This document shows positions 36,835 to 45,798 of a stretch of 64,000 nt of DNA, one piece after another. Numbering within the stretch: the first letter of the stretch is position 1; every line of letters begins with the position of its first letter. Position numbers and translations under genes: made by a program. Source of the stretch: VXYL01 sp965199915 (GTDB lineage Bacteria; Pseudomonadota; Gammaproteobacteria; Pseudomonadales; Azotimanducaceae); assembly GCA_965199915.1 (NCBI GenBank), contig OZ241348.1, positions 2,294,001 to 2,358,000 of the forward strand, given 5' to 3'. Under the pieces are notes generated by a model. It saw only the letters and a list, made by a program, of their open reading frames with translations. It was not told the origin of the DNA and did not search any database.

Positions 36835-39132
36835 ATGACCGTGACCACGCACGCAGCGTTGTCGAGTCGCCGCGATGACGGCATCGAGGACGCGGCGCCG
36901 ATTGTCCACCGGTTGGCCATCCTCTACCTCGCGCTGCCGCTCGCGATCTGGTTGTGCGGCTGGTTTGAGTGGTGGTTCGGCATACCCGCCCTGGTGTTGG
37001 TGGCGGTGTCGCTTTCGAGCGTTTGCCGCGGGCCGTGGCGGCCACGTTTTTCCGTCGTGTGGCTGGCGATCGGGCTGGTCGCCTTGGTCTGGGTGCTGGT
37101 GCTGCCGTCGGGTGGCCTGTCGGAGCATGCGGTGGCAGGCAACTGGCCCGCCTACCGCGCGCTGTTGTTGGACCTGGTCGATGGCGACTGGCCGACGTAT
37201 CTGCCAGACGCCAACAACGAAGCGCCATTGCTGCGCTACTACTTGGGCTACTACATGGTGCCGGCCTTGCTTGGCAAGTGGTTTGGCGCCGCGGCGTTGG
37301 ATTGGGCCGTCCCTGCGTGGACTTGGATCGGCTTCGCGCTGGTGTTGGCGCTGTTCGTCCGTCCAGCCCGGGTGGGACTCGAGGGTGTTGGGCGAGGCGG
37401 CGCCTGGGCAATCGCTGCGGCGACGCTGACGTTGTTGTTGTTCGAGGGGTTGGACTGGCTATTGTCCCTATTCCCGCCCACGTCCTTAGATGGATGGTTG
37501 CGGCCATACCACTCCATTCCCGAAATTGCGTACCTGCCACAGCACTTCATCACTGCGGGTCTCGCGACTTTGCTAATGGCGCAACTGCGCGGACAGAGAA
37601 GGTTCTTGGCGGCGAGTGGCGTCGTGCTGGCGATCTGCACTTTTTGGTCCACCCTCCTCGCGATCGGATTGTTGCCGTTCGCCGGCGCGCTGGTTGTCGC
37701 GAACGGCATTCGCCCGTTTCTCACTTGGCAAAACCTTCTTTGCGCACCCGCATTGGTGGGGATAGTGGGGTTGTACCTTGCCACTGGCGATGTGGACTTC
37801 CCGCACGGCTGGCTCTGGGAAGCCTACGAAGACGCCGCGCGTCTTGCCGCCGATGTGGCGTTGCTCTATTTGGGCGAGTTCGCTCTGCTGGCGCTCTTGG
37901 TTTTGCGTCTGCGTCCGGTGTTGGCGCGCGACCCGTTGTTCTGGGCCAGCCTGGCAGTCTTGGCGACCGCGCCTTGGTGGTGGTACGGCGGTCTGGACTT
38001 CTTCAACGAGGCCAGCCGCGTGGTTGTCCCCGCCTTGGTTATGCTGAATTTCTGTGCCGCGCATGCCTTGACAGCGCTTCCGGCGGCGCGTCGCGAGCGA
38101 ACCATCGGCCAGTGGATCGCTTGGCTGGGTCTGGTGGGCGTCCTGTGCGCGGGATCCGCGCCGGCGGCGGTCACGTTCTTCCAAACTGGCATTCAAGTTG
38201 CGAAGGCGCTCGCCGAATTCCGCTTCGTCAAACACGAGTCGCTCGCGCTGTCGCTGGTGTTTCGCAATTTGGGGGACATCCGGCAAAGAACCGGCAGCGA
38301 TGTCGGCGGTTTGCTGGCCGCCGTGTTGCGCGACAATCCGGAGAAAGGCGGGCAGTTCCAGCTATTGTTCCGCTCCGCGGTGCGGCCGTTGCAGGAGGTG
38401 TGGCGCCACGGGGATCGGTTGTACTTCGTGACGAGAAGGTGCGGCCCCGCCGACGCTCGGCCAACACGCTTCGTGCTGCGCGCTTGGCCGTCCGCCGGCG
38501 GGGATGCCAAACTCCCCGCCGGGCACCACGAAGTGCTCGACCTTGTTTCGCGGCCCACCCGCGACCTAAGAGCGGCCAACAACTGCATCTGGATGCGGCG
38601 ACTGCCGCCGTACGCGGTCGATCGCTTGCTGGTGGGCGCGGTTGGCGGCCGCGGCTGGATGGTCGAGTTGCTGTTCGATGGGCGTCGCCATGCGGCGACG
38701 AATGTGCTGCTCGATGTGCCGACCGGCCCGTTTCAAACCGAATACGCGGCCTTGGTGGCAACAGGCCCGCCGGCCGCGAGCGGAGAGTGGGATGTGTATC
38801 TGCTGGACAACGCCATCGCCTACGCGAAAGCGCCCTGCGCGTGGGCCGACACGGCGTTGCCGTTCTTACTGCACGTCGAGCCCGCGGACGCCAACGATCT
38901 GCCGGAACGGCGAGCGCAATCGGGCTTCGACAACCTCGACTTTCACTTCGACGAACACGGCGTGTGGTTCGACGACAAGTGCTTGATCAAACGCGAGCTC
39001 CCTGACTACGCCATCCGTTTGGTGACCACCGGGCAGTTTTTTTCCACGGCGCAAGGCGTTTCCGTCCCTTTCCGCACCGCGCCCACCGCCGAGCAGGCAG
39101 CGGGGGCTTGGCGCGTTGAAGTGCGGCGCTGA
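36835..39132 (+). CDS. large polytopic membrane protein of unknown function
   Basis: 765 residues from the ATG at 36835 (an ATG at 36820 is in frame). About eleven hydrophobic helices occupy residues 25-450, interrupted by a loop with DGDWPTYLPDANNEAPLLRYYLGYY that carries acidic residues near the first large loop, as in GT-C glycosyltransferases. A soluble C-terminal domain of about 300 residues follows. It resembles the protein at 11228-13285 in plan. Upstream, TTGTCT (36798) and TATGAT (36819) form a possible promoter 10 nt from the ATG. Transfer of a sugar from a lipid carrier is a guess. Confidence 0.6.
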   Translation: MTVTTHAALSSRRDDGIEDAAPIVHRLAILYLALPLAIWLCGWFEWWFGIPALVLVAVSLSSVCRGPWRPRFSVVWLAIGLVALVWVLVLPSGGLSEHAVAGNWPAYRALLLDLVDGDWPTYLPDANNEAPLLRYYLGYYMVPALLGKWFGAAALDWAVPAWTWIGFALVLALFVRPARVGLEGVGRGGAWAIAAATLTLLLFEGLDWLLSLFPPTSLDGWLRPYHSIPEIAYLPQHFITAGLATLLMAQLRGQRRFLAASGVVLAICTFWSTLLAIGLLPFAGALVVANGIRPFLTWQNLLCAPALVGIVGLYLATGDVDFPHGWLWEAYEDAARLAADVALLYLGEFALLALLVLRLRPVLARDPLFWASLAVLATAPWWWYGGLDFFNEASRVVVPALVMLNFCAAHALTALPAARRERTIGQWIAWLGLVGVLCAGSAPAAVTFFQTGIQVAKALAEFRFVKHESLALSLVFRNLGDIRQRTGSDVGGLLAAVLRDNPEKGGQFQLLFRSAVRPLQEVWRHGDRLYFVTRRCGPADARPTRFVLRAWPSAGGDAKLPAGHHEVLDLVSRPTRDLRAANNCIWMRRLPPYAVDRLLVGAVGGRGWMVELLFDGRRHAATNVLLDVPTGPFQTEYAALVATGPPAASGEWDVYLLDNAIAYAKAPCAWADTALPFLLHVEPADANDLPERRAQSGFDNLDFHFDEHGVWFDDKCLIKRELPDYAIRLVTTGQFFSTAQGVSVPFRTAPTAEQAAGAWRVEVRR

Positions 39133-39176
39133 CGACTCGCGGCCGCCGGAGCGACCATAGGCGAACCATCCCTTTT

Positions 39177-40025
39177 TCAAGGCGGCCTAAGGCGCGTCCC
39201 GCATGTGCCGATGCGTTCGCCCACGCGAATCTTCGCCCCGGGGCCAACGCGCGCGTCCAACGACACCCCCGGAGGAAAGACGGCGACCACTGTGGACCCC
39301 AGCAGAAACACGCCGACTTGATCGCCGCGGGCGAAACGGGCGTTGTCAACTTGGCGCGCGCGCAGACGCCGATACGGCGACACCGGGCCGTCCGCCCAAG
39401 CCACTTCAATGCTGGCGACGATCATGGCGCCGATCAGCACCAAGGCGAACTCGCCAAAATCCGCTTGCAGGCGCAGTACCAAGCGCTCGTTGCGCGCGAA
39501 CAGTCGTGGCACATGCCGCTCCGTCAAGGCGCTTACGGAGAACAACCGTCCCGGGATTTCCAAGCTGGAGCGCAGCCGCGCCGCGCAGGGCGCGTGGACT
39601 CGGTGGTAGTCCCGCGGCGCCAGATAGATCGTGACGAAGGCGCCGTCGGCCAAGGCCGCCGCGAACGCGGCGTCGCCCAACAGGTCGGCGACTGCGTAGC
39701 GGCGTCCCTTTGCCTGCACCAGCAAGCCGCCCTCAACGGCCCCCGCTTGGCTTACCGTGCCGTCCGCCGGACTTGCGAGCGCGCGGGGTTCGGTGGGCAT
39801 TGGACGCGCGCCGGCGCGCAGCGATCGCGCGAAAAACTGGTTGAAACTCTCGAAATCGTCCGCCCCGTCGCCCTCGCACTCGGTTAGATCGACTTGATAG
39901 GCGGCGGCGAAAGCGTTGATGATCCAACGCTTCAAGTGGCGCTGACGGCTGGCGGCGAACGCGCCCAGCAAACGCGACAGGCCGTGTTGCGGGAGCACGG
40001 CTTGCAACAGGGCGAACGGATGCAT
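39177..40025 (-). CDS. psd: phosphatidylserine decarboxylase proenzyme
   Basis: Membrane-associated pyruvoyl enzyme forming phosphatidylethanolamine, 282 residues. The self-cleavage site is LGST in GVFLLGSTVVAVF. YLAPRDYHRVHAP and SPADGTVSQAG are family blocks. The start ATG overlaps the stop of the preceding rhdA gene (ATGA), so the two are translationally coupled. The psd-rhodanese pair next to orn is the order found in Pseudomonas. Confidence 0.93.
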   Translation of the reverse strand: MHPFALLQAVLPQHGLSRLLGAFAASRQRHLKRWIINAFAAAYQVDLTECEGDGADDFESFNQFFARSLRAGARPMPTEPRALASPADGTVSQAGAVEGGLLVQAKGRRYAVADLLGDAAFAAALADGAFVTIYLAPRDYHRVHAPCAARLRSSLEIPGRLFSVSALTERHVPRLFARNERLVLRLQADFGEFALVLIGAMIVASIEVAWADGPVSPYRRLRARQVDNARFARGDQVGVFLLGSTVVAVFPPGVSLDARVGPGAKIRVGERIGTCGTRLRPP

Positions 40026-40861
40026 CAGGAGGCACCGGCGCGCGTGGCGCTGCCGGGGCCCGCCGCCACGGGCGTGTCGTCGCGGTTGCCCCATTCCGCC
40101 CAAGACCCCGGATAAGCGCGGATGCGCGGAAACCCGCACAGGCGCGCCGCCATGTACGCCAGCCCGGAGCGGTGGTGCGTCTGGCAGTGGGCCACCACGT
40201 CCCGTTCGGGGACGATGCCGCTTGCGGCCAGCCGTTCGGCGAGGTTTTCGACCAAGCGGAGATTGCGCCTGCGGTCCACCAGTTCGAGCCAATCCAGGTT
40301 GATCGCGCCGGGAATGTGGCCGCCGCGCCGCGCCGCCACCTTGCGCCCGGCGTGTTCTTCGGGCGAACGGCAGTCCCACACCAACAGGTCCGGATCGGCA
40401 AGCCGCGCAAGCAGCTCTTCGGCGTCGGCCACCGGGCAGCGACCAATTTCGATATCCACGTCCGACGGGGTGGTTGGCGTCGGCGCGGTTGCGAGTGGCA
40501 ATCCCGCCGCTTGCCAAGCGCGCAAGCCGCCATCCAAATACCGCCAGTGGGTATGGCCAATCACGTCCAGCGTCCAAGCCAACCGGCCCGCCCAGCCGCC
40601 GCCTTCGTCGTCCAACACGACGACCTCGCGTTCGGCAGAGAGGCCGATGCGCCGAAACAGATCCGTCAAGCGTCGCGCGCCCGGCAGCGCGCCAGTGGCG
40701 GGGGGAATGCCGGACACCAGCTCCCACGGCGCCACGAGCACCGCCCCGGGGGGATGCGCCGCATCGTAGGCTTGGCGGGAGGTCACCTGCACGGTGAGCG
40801 CCGGCGGGCGCAACGCGGCCAGCGCGTCGGCGCTGATCAGGGAAGGCTTGGGCGCTGGCAC
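40025..40861 (-). CDS. rhdA: thiosulfate sulfurtransferase (rhodanese, RhdA type)
   Basis: Two-domain rhodanese, 278 residues. The active loop is CQTHHRSG in the C-terminal domain, with the persulfide cysteine at its start; this six-residue loop is the one described for Azotobacter RhdA. The N-terminal domain lacks the cysteine (GWAGRLAWTLD). It transfers sulfane sulfur from thiosulfate or a similar donor. It is divergent from orn with only about 20 bases between start codons, so the two promoters overlap each other's coding starts. Confidence 0.88.
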   Translation of the reverse strand: MPAPKPSLISADALAALRPPALTVQVTSRQAYDAAHPPGAVLVAPWELVSGIPPATGALPGARRLTDLFRRIGLSAEREVVVLDDEGGGWAGRLAWTLDVIGHTHWRYLDGGLRAWQAAGLPLATAPTPTTPSDVDIEIGRCPVADAEELLARLADPDLLVWDCRSPEEHAGRKVAARRGGHIPGAINLDWLELVDRRRNLRLVENLAERLAASGIVPERDVVAHCQTHHRSGLAYMAARLCGFPRIRAYPGSWAEWGNRDDTPVAAGPGSATRAGAS

Positions 40862-40875
40862 AACGCGGCCATAAT
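40848..40875 (+). promoter_or_regulatory. promoter of orn, leaderless spacing
   Basis: TTGGGC (40848-40853), 16 nt, CATAAT (40870-40875), then 6 nt to the ATG at 40882. A start site 7 nt after the -10 would coincide with the A of ATG. The -35 lies inside the divergent rhdA start. Confidence 0.5.
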
Positions 40876-40881
40876 AGCCGC

Positions 40882-41442
40882 ATGGACGCGGACAAACGAC
40901 CCTCCGCCAACCTCGTGTGGATGGATCTGGAAATGACCGGGCTCGACTCCGAGTCCGACGCCGTCTTGGAAGTGGCCACCATCGTCACCGACGCGGCGCT
41001 GGACATCGTGGCGGAAGGCCCGGCCTTGACCATCCACCAAGACGAAGCCGTCTTGGCCGCGATGGACGAGTGGAACACCCGCCACCACGCCGCGTCCGGA
41101 TTGGTCGAGCGCGTACGCCGCTCCCAGGTGAGCCTGACCGAGGCCGAAGCCGTGACGCTGGCCTTCGTGGAACGCCACTGCGCGCCCGCAACCGCGCCGC
41201 TTTGCGGCAACTCGGTGTGGCAGGATCGGCGCTTTCTCGCCCGCCACATGCCGGTGCTCAACGAGTATCTGCACTATCGCATCGTGGACGTGTCCACCGT
41301 CAAGGAGCTTGCGCGCCGTTGGCGCCCGGCGCTGGTGGACGGCTTCCAGAAGAAGAACACGCACCGCGCCTTGCACGACATCCACGAATCCATCGCCGAA
41401 CTGCGCCACTACCGCGACCATTTCTTCCGCTTCCAAGTCTGA
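40882..41442 (+). CDS. orn: oligoribonuclease
   Basis: DEDDh 3'-5' exonuclease that degrades di- and oligoribonucleotides including pGpG, 186 residues. Acidic motifs are WMDLEMTGLD, CGNSVWQDRRF and the late HRALHDIHESI, which supplies the catalytic histidine and last aspartate. Full length for the family. Confidence 0.95.
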   Translation: MDADKRPSANLVWMDLEMTGLDSESDAVLEVATIVTDAALDIVAEGPALTIHQDEAVLAAMDEWNTRHHAASGLVERVRRSQVSLTEAEAVTLAFVERHCAPATAPLCGNSVWQDRRFLARHMPVLNEYLHYRIVDVSTVKELARRWRPALVDGFQKKNTHRALHDIHESIAELRHYRDHFFRFQV

Positions 41443-41475
41443 GCAGTCGAAGCGCGCCGACGGTCCGATCGGCGA

Positions 41476-42657
41476 TCACGCTCCTGTGCGGCGCGGCGCG
41501 GTGGCTTCGAGCGCGAGCAGGAAGCCGTGGAAGGACGGCATGCCGAAGGAGATCCTGCGCACCGAGTCGATGGTCAGCACCCCGTGTTCGAGGGCGCTCG
41601 TCAGCACGGCGTCGGCATCTTCGGCGCCGCGGCCGGCCAAGTGGCGGCGCGCGTCTTCCCAACTCATCTCGGTGGCCTCCGAGCGCCGCATCGCGCCCGC
41701 CAGCCCCGGCATCAAGTCGGATCGCTCGGTTCCCGACAGCCGCTCTTGGTAGTAGGCCACCCGCGCCTTGTCGCCCTGCTCGACGGCGCGCGCGATGTGG
41801 GCGGGGCCGAGCTGGCCTTGACGCCCGCCGACGGCGTCGAGCACGCCGCGCAGGTAACCGTGGATGTGCTGGGGAAAGTCCATCGCCCGTTGGGCAAGCG
41901 TTTCGGCTTGGTGGTCGTCTACGTCCACGCCGAACTTCGCGAGCCCCAGCGCAAACGCCGCCTTCGTCTCGTGGCGGCGCAGCGGCCCCAGTGTCAGCCG
42001 TTCGGCGAACCGCGAGATGCCCGCCTTGTTCGGCCGCCCGTCAGCGCCGATCAGCGTCCCGCTAAGCCTTCCGGCCGCGTGTTGCAAGCCCGCGCACAAC
42101 ACCACGATGGGGCAACCGTGCGCTCCCTCGTGCAGCGTGCGCAAGACATCGCGCTCGGCCGCGGTGACGTTTTGCACCTCGTCGATGGTGAGAAGCAGCG
42201 TGCGCCCGGCCCACAGGCCCTGTCGCCGCGACAATTCGAGCAGGCTGTCGAGCCTCCATTGGCTGCGCGAACGGTCCATGCGCACTTGGGCGCCGGCGGC
42301 CCCGACGCCGGTGATCCGATCGCTTGCGCCGGCGAGTTTTCTGGCCGCGGTTTCCCGGCCCACGGCCCCCAGCATCAGGACGAACAGCAGTTCCGGCTTT
42401 TCGCCAAGGCCGTTGGTGGTCAACGCCAACCGCGCGGGGGCTTCCGCGCGGGTGCCGACGAAATGTTCGAGCAGCTGCGTCTTGCCAACGCCCTGCACGC
42501 CGTCCACCAGAACCAATCCCTTGGGCGGTTTGCCCGTCCGCACGGCCTTTTCGTGGATGCGCGTCAACGTTGTGAGTTCGCCGTGCCGACCGGCGAAATG
42601 CGGCGGCTCGTCGCGAGCGGTGCCAAGCATGTGGGGCGCGAGGCGTTCGGTGGGCAT
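41476..42657 (-). CDS. AAA-type ATPase of unknown function, paralogue 1
   Basis: 393 residues. Walker A is GVQGVGKT (53-60) and Walker B is LLLTIDEVQ with D159/E160. The sequence shares several unusual blocks with the protein at 57132-58343: FAGR..E, LH.GAHGCPI, GLQH, GISR, FP.H.HGYL, YERL-type segments and a C-terminal PSFHG. No transmembrane or nuclease domain is visible. It is inserted on the opposite strand between orn and queG, two genes normally adjacent in Pseudomonas-like clusters. Perhaps a member of a small mobile ATPase family; role unknown. Confidence 0.7.
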   Translation of the reverse strand: MPTERLAPHMLGTARDEPPHFAGRHGELTTLTRIHEKAVRTGKPPKGLVLVDGVQGVGKTQLLEHFVGTRAEAPARLALTTNGLGEKPELLFVLMLGAVGRETAARKLAGASDRITGVGAAGAQVRMDRSRSQWRLDSLLELSRRQGLWAGRTLLLTIDEVQNVTAAERDVLRTLHEGAHGCPIVVLCAGLQHAAGRLSGTLIGADGRPNKAGISRFAERLTLGPLRRHETKAAFALGLAKFGVDVDDHQAETLAQRAMDFPQHIHGYLRGVLDAVGGRQGQLGPAHIARAVEQGDKARVAYYQERLSGTERSDLMPGLAGAMRRSEATEMSWEDARRHLAGRGAEDADAVLTSALEHGVLTIDSVRRISFGMPSFHGFLLALEATAPRRTGA

Positions 42658-42687
42658 CCACGTCTCCGCGGCGGCATCACGTTGGCA

Positions 42688-43800
42688 TCATACGCCACCC
42701 GGCGTGGTGGTTTGCCGCGCCAGCGCCCAGTCGATGTGTTCGCGCACCATCGCCGAGGCGCCGGGCCTTCGGGCGCGCAAGCCGGCGGTGATGGTCGCGT
42801 CCGGGGGCGCGTTGCCGGCGGCCACCGCCAGGTTGCGCACCCACTGCGCGTAGCTCACGCGGCGAATCGCCATGCCTTGCGTGCGGGCGAGGAACGTGGC
42901 TTCGTCCCAAGCCAGCAATTCCGCCAGCGTCGCGTTGTCGAGGCCGTGTCGGGGCGCGAAGTCCGCTTCCGCCGAGCGGCGCGCGAAGCGGTTCCACGGG
43001 CAGACGATTTGGCAGTCGTCGCAACCGAACACGCGATTGCCCACGGCGTCGCGCAGGGCAACGGGTATCGTTCCCTTGTGCTCGATGGTGAGATACGAAA
43101 TGCAGCGTGTGGCGTCGAGTTTGCCGGGCGCCACGATGGCGTTGGTGGGGCACACGCGAATGCAGGCCCGGCAACTGCCGCAGCCGGGCGCGTCAAGCGG
43201 GCGCTTTGGCGTCGCCGGCAACGGCAGGTTGGTGTAGATCTCGCCGAGAAAGAACCACGATCCCTCCTCGCCCAGGAGCAAGGTGTTCTTGCCGATCCAG
43301 CCGAGGCCGGCCTTCTCGCCGAGCGGCTTCTCCAGCACCGGCGCCGAGTCGGTGAAGGCGCGGAACCGCCCGCCGCCGGCGCGCCGCTCGATGCGCTTGG
43401 CCAGACGCGCCAAGCGCCGGCGCACGGTCTTGTGGTAGTCGCGCCCCAACGCGTAGCGGGCGATGTACGCCGAACCGTCGTTGACGGGCAGGGCGTTTTG
43501 CGCGGGCGGCGCCGTGCCGAGGTAGTCCATGCGCGCCGAGATCACCCGCACCGTGCCCGGCAGCAACGCCGCCGGCGCGAGGCGTTTGGCCACGTTGCGC
43601 GCCAAGTAGCCCATGTCGCCGTGCAGCCGCTCGGCCAGCCAACGCCGATACGCGGGCGCGTAGTCGGCGAGGTCCGTGTTGGCGACGCCGATCGCGGCGA
43701 AGCCGAGGTCGAGCGCCCAGCATTCGATGTCGCCGCGCAGCGCGGCGTAGTCGATGTCCGGCGCTGGGCCGTCCGCGTCGTCCCGCTGGTGCCCGTTCAT
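42688..43800 (-). CDS. queG: epoxyqueuosine reductase
   Basis: Cobalamin- and iron-sulfur-dependent enzyme for the last step of queuosine synthesis in tRNA, 370 residues. Two [4Fe-4S] motifs are visible: CGSCRACIRVCP and CDDCQIVCP. MDYLGT and the DSAPVLEKPL segment are family blocks. Divergent from the nnr gene. Confidence 0.93.
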   Translation of the reverse strand: MNGHQRDDADGPAPDIDYAALRGDIECWALDLGFAAIGVANTDLADYAPAYRRWLAERLHGDMGYLARNVAKRLAPAALLPGTVRVISARMDYLGTAPPAQNALPVNDGSAYIARYALGRDYHKTVRRRLARLAKRIERRAGGGRFRAFTDSAPVLEKPLGEKAGLGWIGKNTLLLGEEGSWFFLGEIYTNLPLPATPKRPLDAPGCGSCRACIRVCPTNAIVAPGKLDATRCISYLTIEHKGTIPVALRDAVGNRVFGCDDCQIVCPWNRFARRSAEADFAPRHGLDNATLAELLAWDEATFLARTQGMAIRRVSYAQWVRNLAVAAGNAPPDATITAGLRARRPGASAMVREHIDWALARQTTTPGGV

Positions 43801-43813
43801 GACCGGATCATCC

Positions 43814-43819
43814 TATAAT
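43814..43819 (+). promoter_or_regulatory. -10 hexamer 6 nt before the NAD(P)HX repair gene
   Basis: A perfect TATAAT ends 6 nt before the ATG at 43826. No convincing -35 is found at 16-18 nt. The geometry suggests a leaderless transcript for the nnr-tsaE-amidase-mutL run. Confidence 0.45.
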
Positions 43820-43825
43820 CGGCGG

Positions 43826-45304
43826 ATGCGCGAGTTGACAGGGATTGTCGCGCGGGTCCACACGGGCAGCGAAACCCACGCCTTCGATCGGCGCGCCATG
43901 GACGAGTTCTCCATTCCCGGCATCCGCTTGATGCTGCGCGCCGGCCGCGTTGCCTTTGACGCGCTGCGCGCGCGCTGGCCGGACGCTGGACGCATCACCG
44001 TGGTCTGCGGCGCCGGCAACAACGGCGGCGATGGCTACGTGATCGCCGGCCTTTGCCGCGACGCCGGCCTTGATGTCCAGCTCATCGAATTGGCGGATGC
44101 GGCGCAGCTCGCCGGCGATGCCGCAACCGCCCGCCGCTTCGCGCTCGAACGCTTGGGCGAGGGCGGCAACCACGACTGGCCCGCGCATGGCGACGTGATC
44201 GTGGACGCGCTGCTCGGCACCGGCGCGCGCGGCGCGGTGCGGGAACCCTACCAAGCCGCGATCAACCGCATCAACGCCGCCGCCACGCCCGTGTTGGCCG
44301 TAGATGTGCCATCCGGCGTCAACGCCGACACCGGCGGTCTGCACACCGCCGAGCCGGTGCGCGCGACCCTCACGACCACCTTCGTCGCGGCCAAAATCGG
44401 CCTCCTGACCGGCCCTGCCGTGGACTATGTGGGCGATCTTCTCGTGGACGACATCGGCGTGCCGGAAGCCGCGCGGGCGGAACCGGGCATTGCCGTCCTC
44501 CAAGGCGCCGGTCTCGCCGCGTTGGCGCGGCGGCCGGGCGCCCACAAAGGCGACTTCGGACGCCTGCTCGTCGTCGGTGGCGATGCGGACATGGGCGGCG
44601 CGGTGGCGCTTGCCGGCGAGGCGGCGCTGCGCGTCGGCGCAGGTCTCGTCACCGTGGCCACGCGGGGCGCGAACCGCGCCGCGATCTTGGCTCGCCGCCC
44701 GGAATTGATGGCGCGCGCGGCCGACGGCGCCGATGCACTGGACGATGTTCTCGATTCCGCCAACGCCATCGCCGTCGGCCCCGGCATGGGGCGTGGCGCT
44801 TGGGGGGGATCTTTGCTTGTGCACTGCTTGGACGCCGGCAAGCCGCTTGTGGTCGACGCCGACGGCTTGAACATCCTTGCCGCGCAGACCGGTCCGGGCT
44901 TGGCGGATCTGCCGGCCGGCGCCGTGATCACGCCGCACCCGGGCGAGGCGGCGCGGCTGCTGGGCAAAGACGCGGCCTGGGTGCAGGAGAACCGCCCACA
45001 AGCCGCGGCCACCCTCTCGCGGCATGGCGCGGTTGTGGTTCTGAAAGGCGCCGGCACCTTGACCGCCCATGCCGGTGCGCTGCGGTCCATCTGTTTGCTC
45101 GGCAACCCCGGCATGGCGACCGCCGGCAGCGGCGACGTCCTCGCCGGCGTCGTCGGCGCGTTGCTGGCGCGCGGCTTGGCGCCGGTGGAGGCGGCGGAGC
45201 TCGGCGTGTGGCTGCACGCGCGCGCCGGCGACGAAGCCGCGGCGCGGCGCCCGTCGGCGCTCGTGGCCGGCGATGTGATCGACGCCTTGCGGCTTAATCC
45301 ATGA
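43826..45304 (+). CDS. nnr: bifunctional NAD(P)HX epimerase / ADP-dependent NAD(P)HX dehydratase
   Basis: Repairs hydrated NADH and NADPH, 492 residues. The N-terminal YjeF_N epimerase domain has CGAGNNGGDGYV and VDVPSGVNADTG. The C-terminal kinase-like dehydratase domain has GDADMGGAVALAGEAALR, ITPHPGEAARLL and the catalytic AGSGDVLAG. The ATG at 43826 starts MRELTG. Its stop overlaps the tsaE start (ATGA). Confidence 0.93.
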   Translation: MRELTGIVARVHTGSETHAFDRRAMDEFSIPGIRLMLRAGRVAFDALRARWPDAGRITVVCGAGNNGGDGYVIAGLCRDAGLDVQLIELADAAQLAGDAATARRFALERLGEGGNHDWPAHGDVIVDALLGTGARGAVREPYQAAINRINAAATPVLAVDVPSGVNADTGGLHTAEPVRATLTTTFVAAKIGLLTGPAVDYVGDLLVDDIGVPEAARAEPGIAVLQGAGLAALARRPGAHKGDFGRLLVVGGDADMGGAVALAGEAALRVGAGLVTVATRGANRAAILARRPELMARAADGADALDDVLDSANAIAVGPGMGRGAWGGSLLVHCLDAGKPLVVDADGLNILAAQTGPGLADLPAGAVITPHPGEAARLLGKDAAWVQENRPQAAATLSRHGAVVVLKGAGTLTAHAGALRSICLLGNPGMATAGSGDVLAGVVGALLARGLAPVEAAELGVWLHARAGDEAAARRPSALVAGDVIDALRLNP

Positions 45305-45798
45305 TCACGCCGCGACAGGTTCGGCGGCTGCCCACCGAGGCGGCGACATTGGCGTTCGGCGCGCGGCTGGCCGGCATGGGCCTCGTTTCGGAACTGGTGT
45401 GTTTGCACGGCGGCCTGGGCGCCGGCAAGACGACGCTGGCGCGCGGCTATCTGCGCGCCCTCGGCCACACCGGCGCCGTCAAGAGCCCGACCTACACCTT
45501 GTTGGAGAGCTACGCGCTCGGCGGCAAGCGCGTGCTGCACTTCGATTTCTACCGCATCGCGGACGGTCGGGAACTCGCCTACATCGGCATGGAAGAGTTG
45601 CTCGCCGAGACCGCGGTGAAGCTCGTGGAGTGGCCCGAACGGGTGGGCGGACACCTGCCGCCGGCGGACATCGACGTGTGGTTGCGGATCGTCGATGGCG
45701 GCCGGCGCGTGGAGCTCGTTGATCGTCGGCGCGAGGCGGCGCGCGCCGGCGGGTGCGGGGAAGGCGACGCGGAGCGCCAAGCGGAGGCGCGGGAATGA
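45301..45798 (+). CDS. tsaE: tRNA threonylcarbamoyladenosine synthesis ATPase TsaE
   Basis: P-loop protein needed with TsaB/TsaD for t6A37 formation in tRNA, 165 residues. Walker A is GGLGAGKTTLARG; SPTYTLLESY and LHFDFYRI are conserved blocks. Overlaps by 4 nt with genes on both sides. The C-terminal 20 residues are a low-complexity Arg/Ala tail. Confidence 0.93.
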   Translation: MITPRQVRRLPTEAATLAFGARLAGMGLVSELVCLHGGLGAGKTTLARGYLRALGHTGAVKSPTYTLLESYALGGKRVLHFDFYRIADGRELAYIGMEELLAETAVKLVEWPERVGGHLPPADIDVWLRIVDGGRRVELVDRRREAARAGGCGEGDAERQAEARE

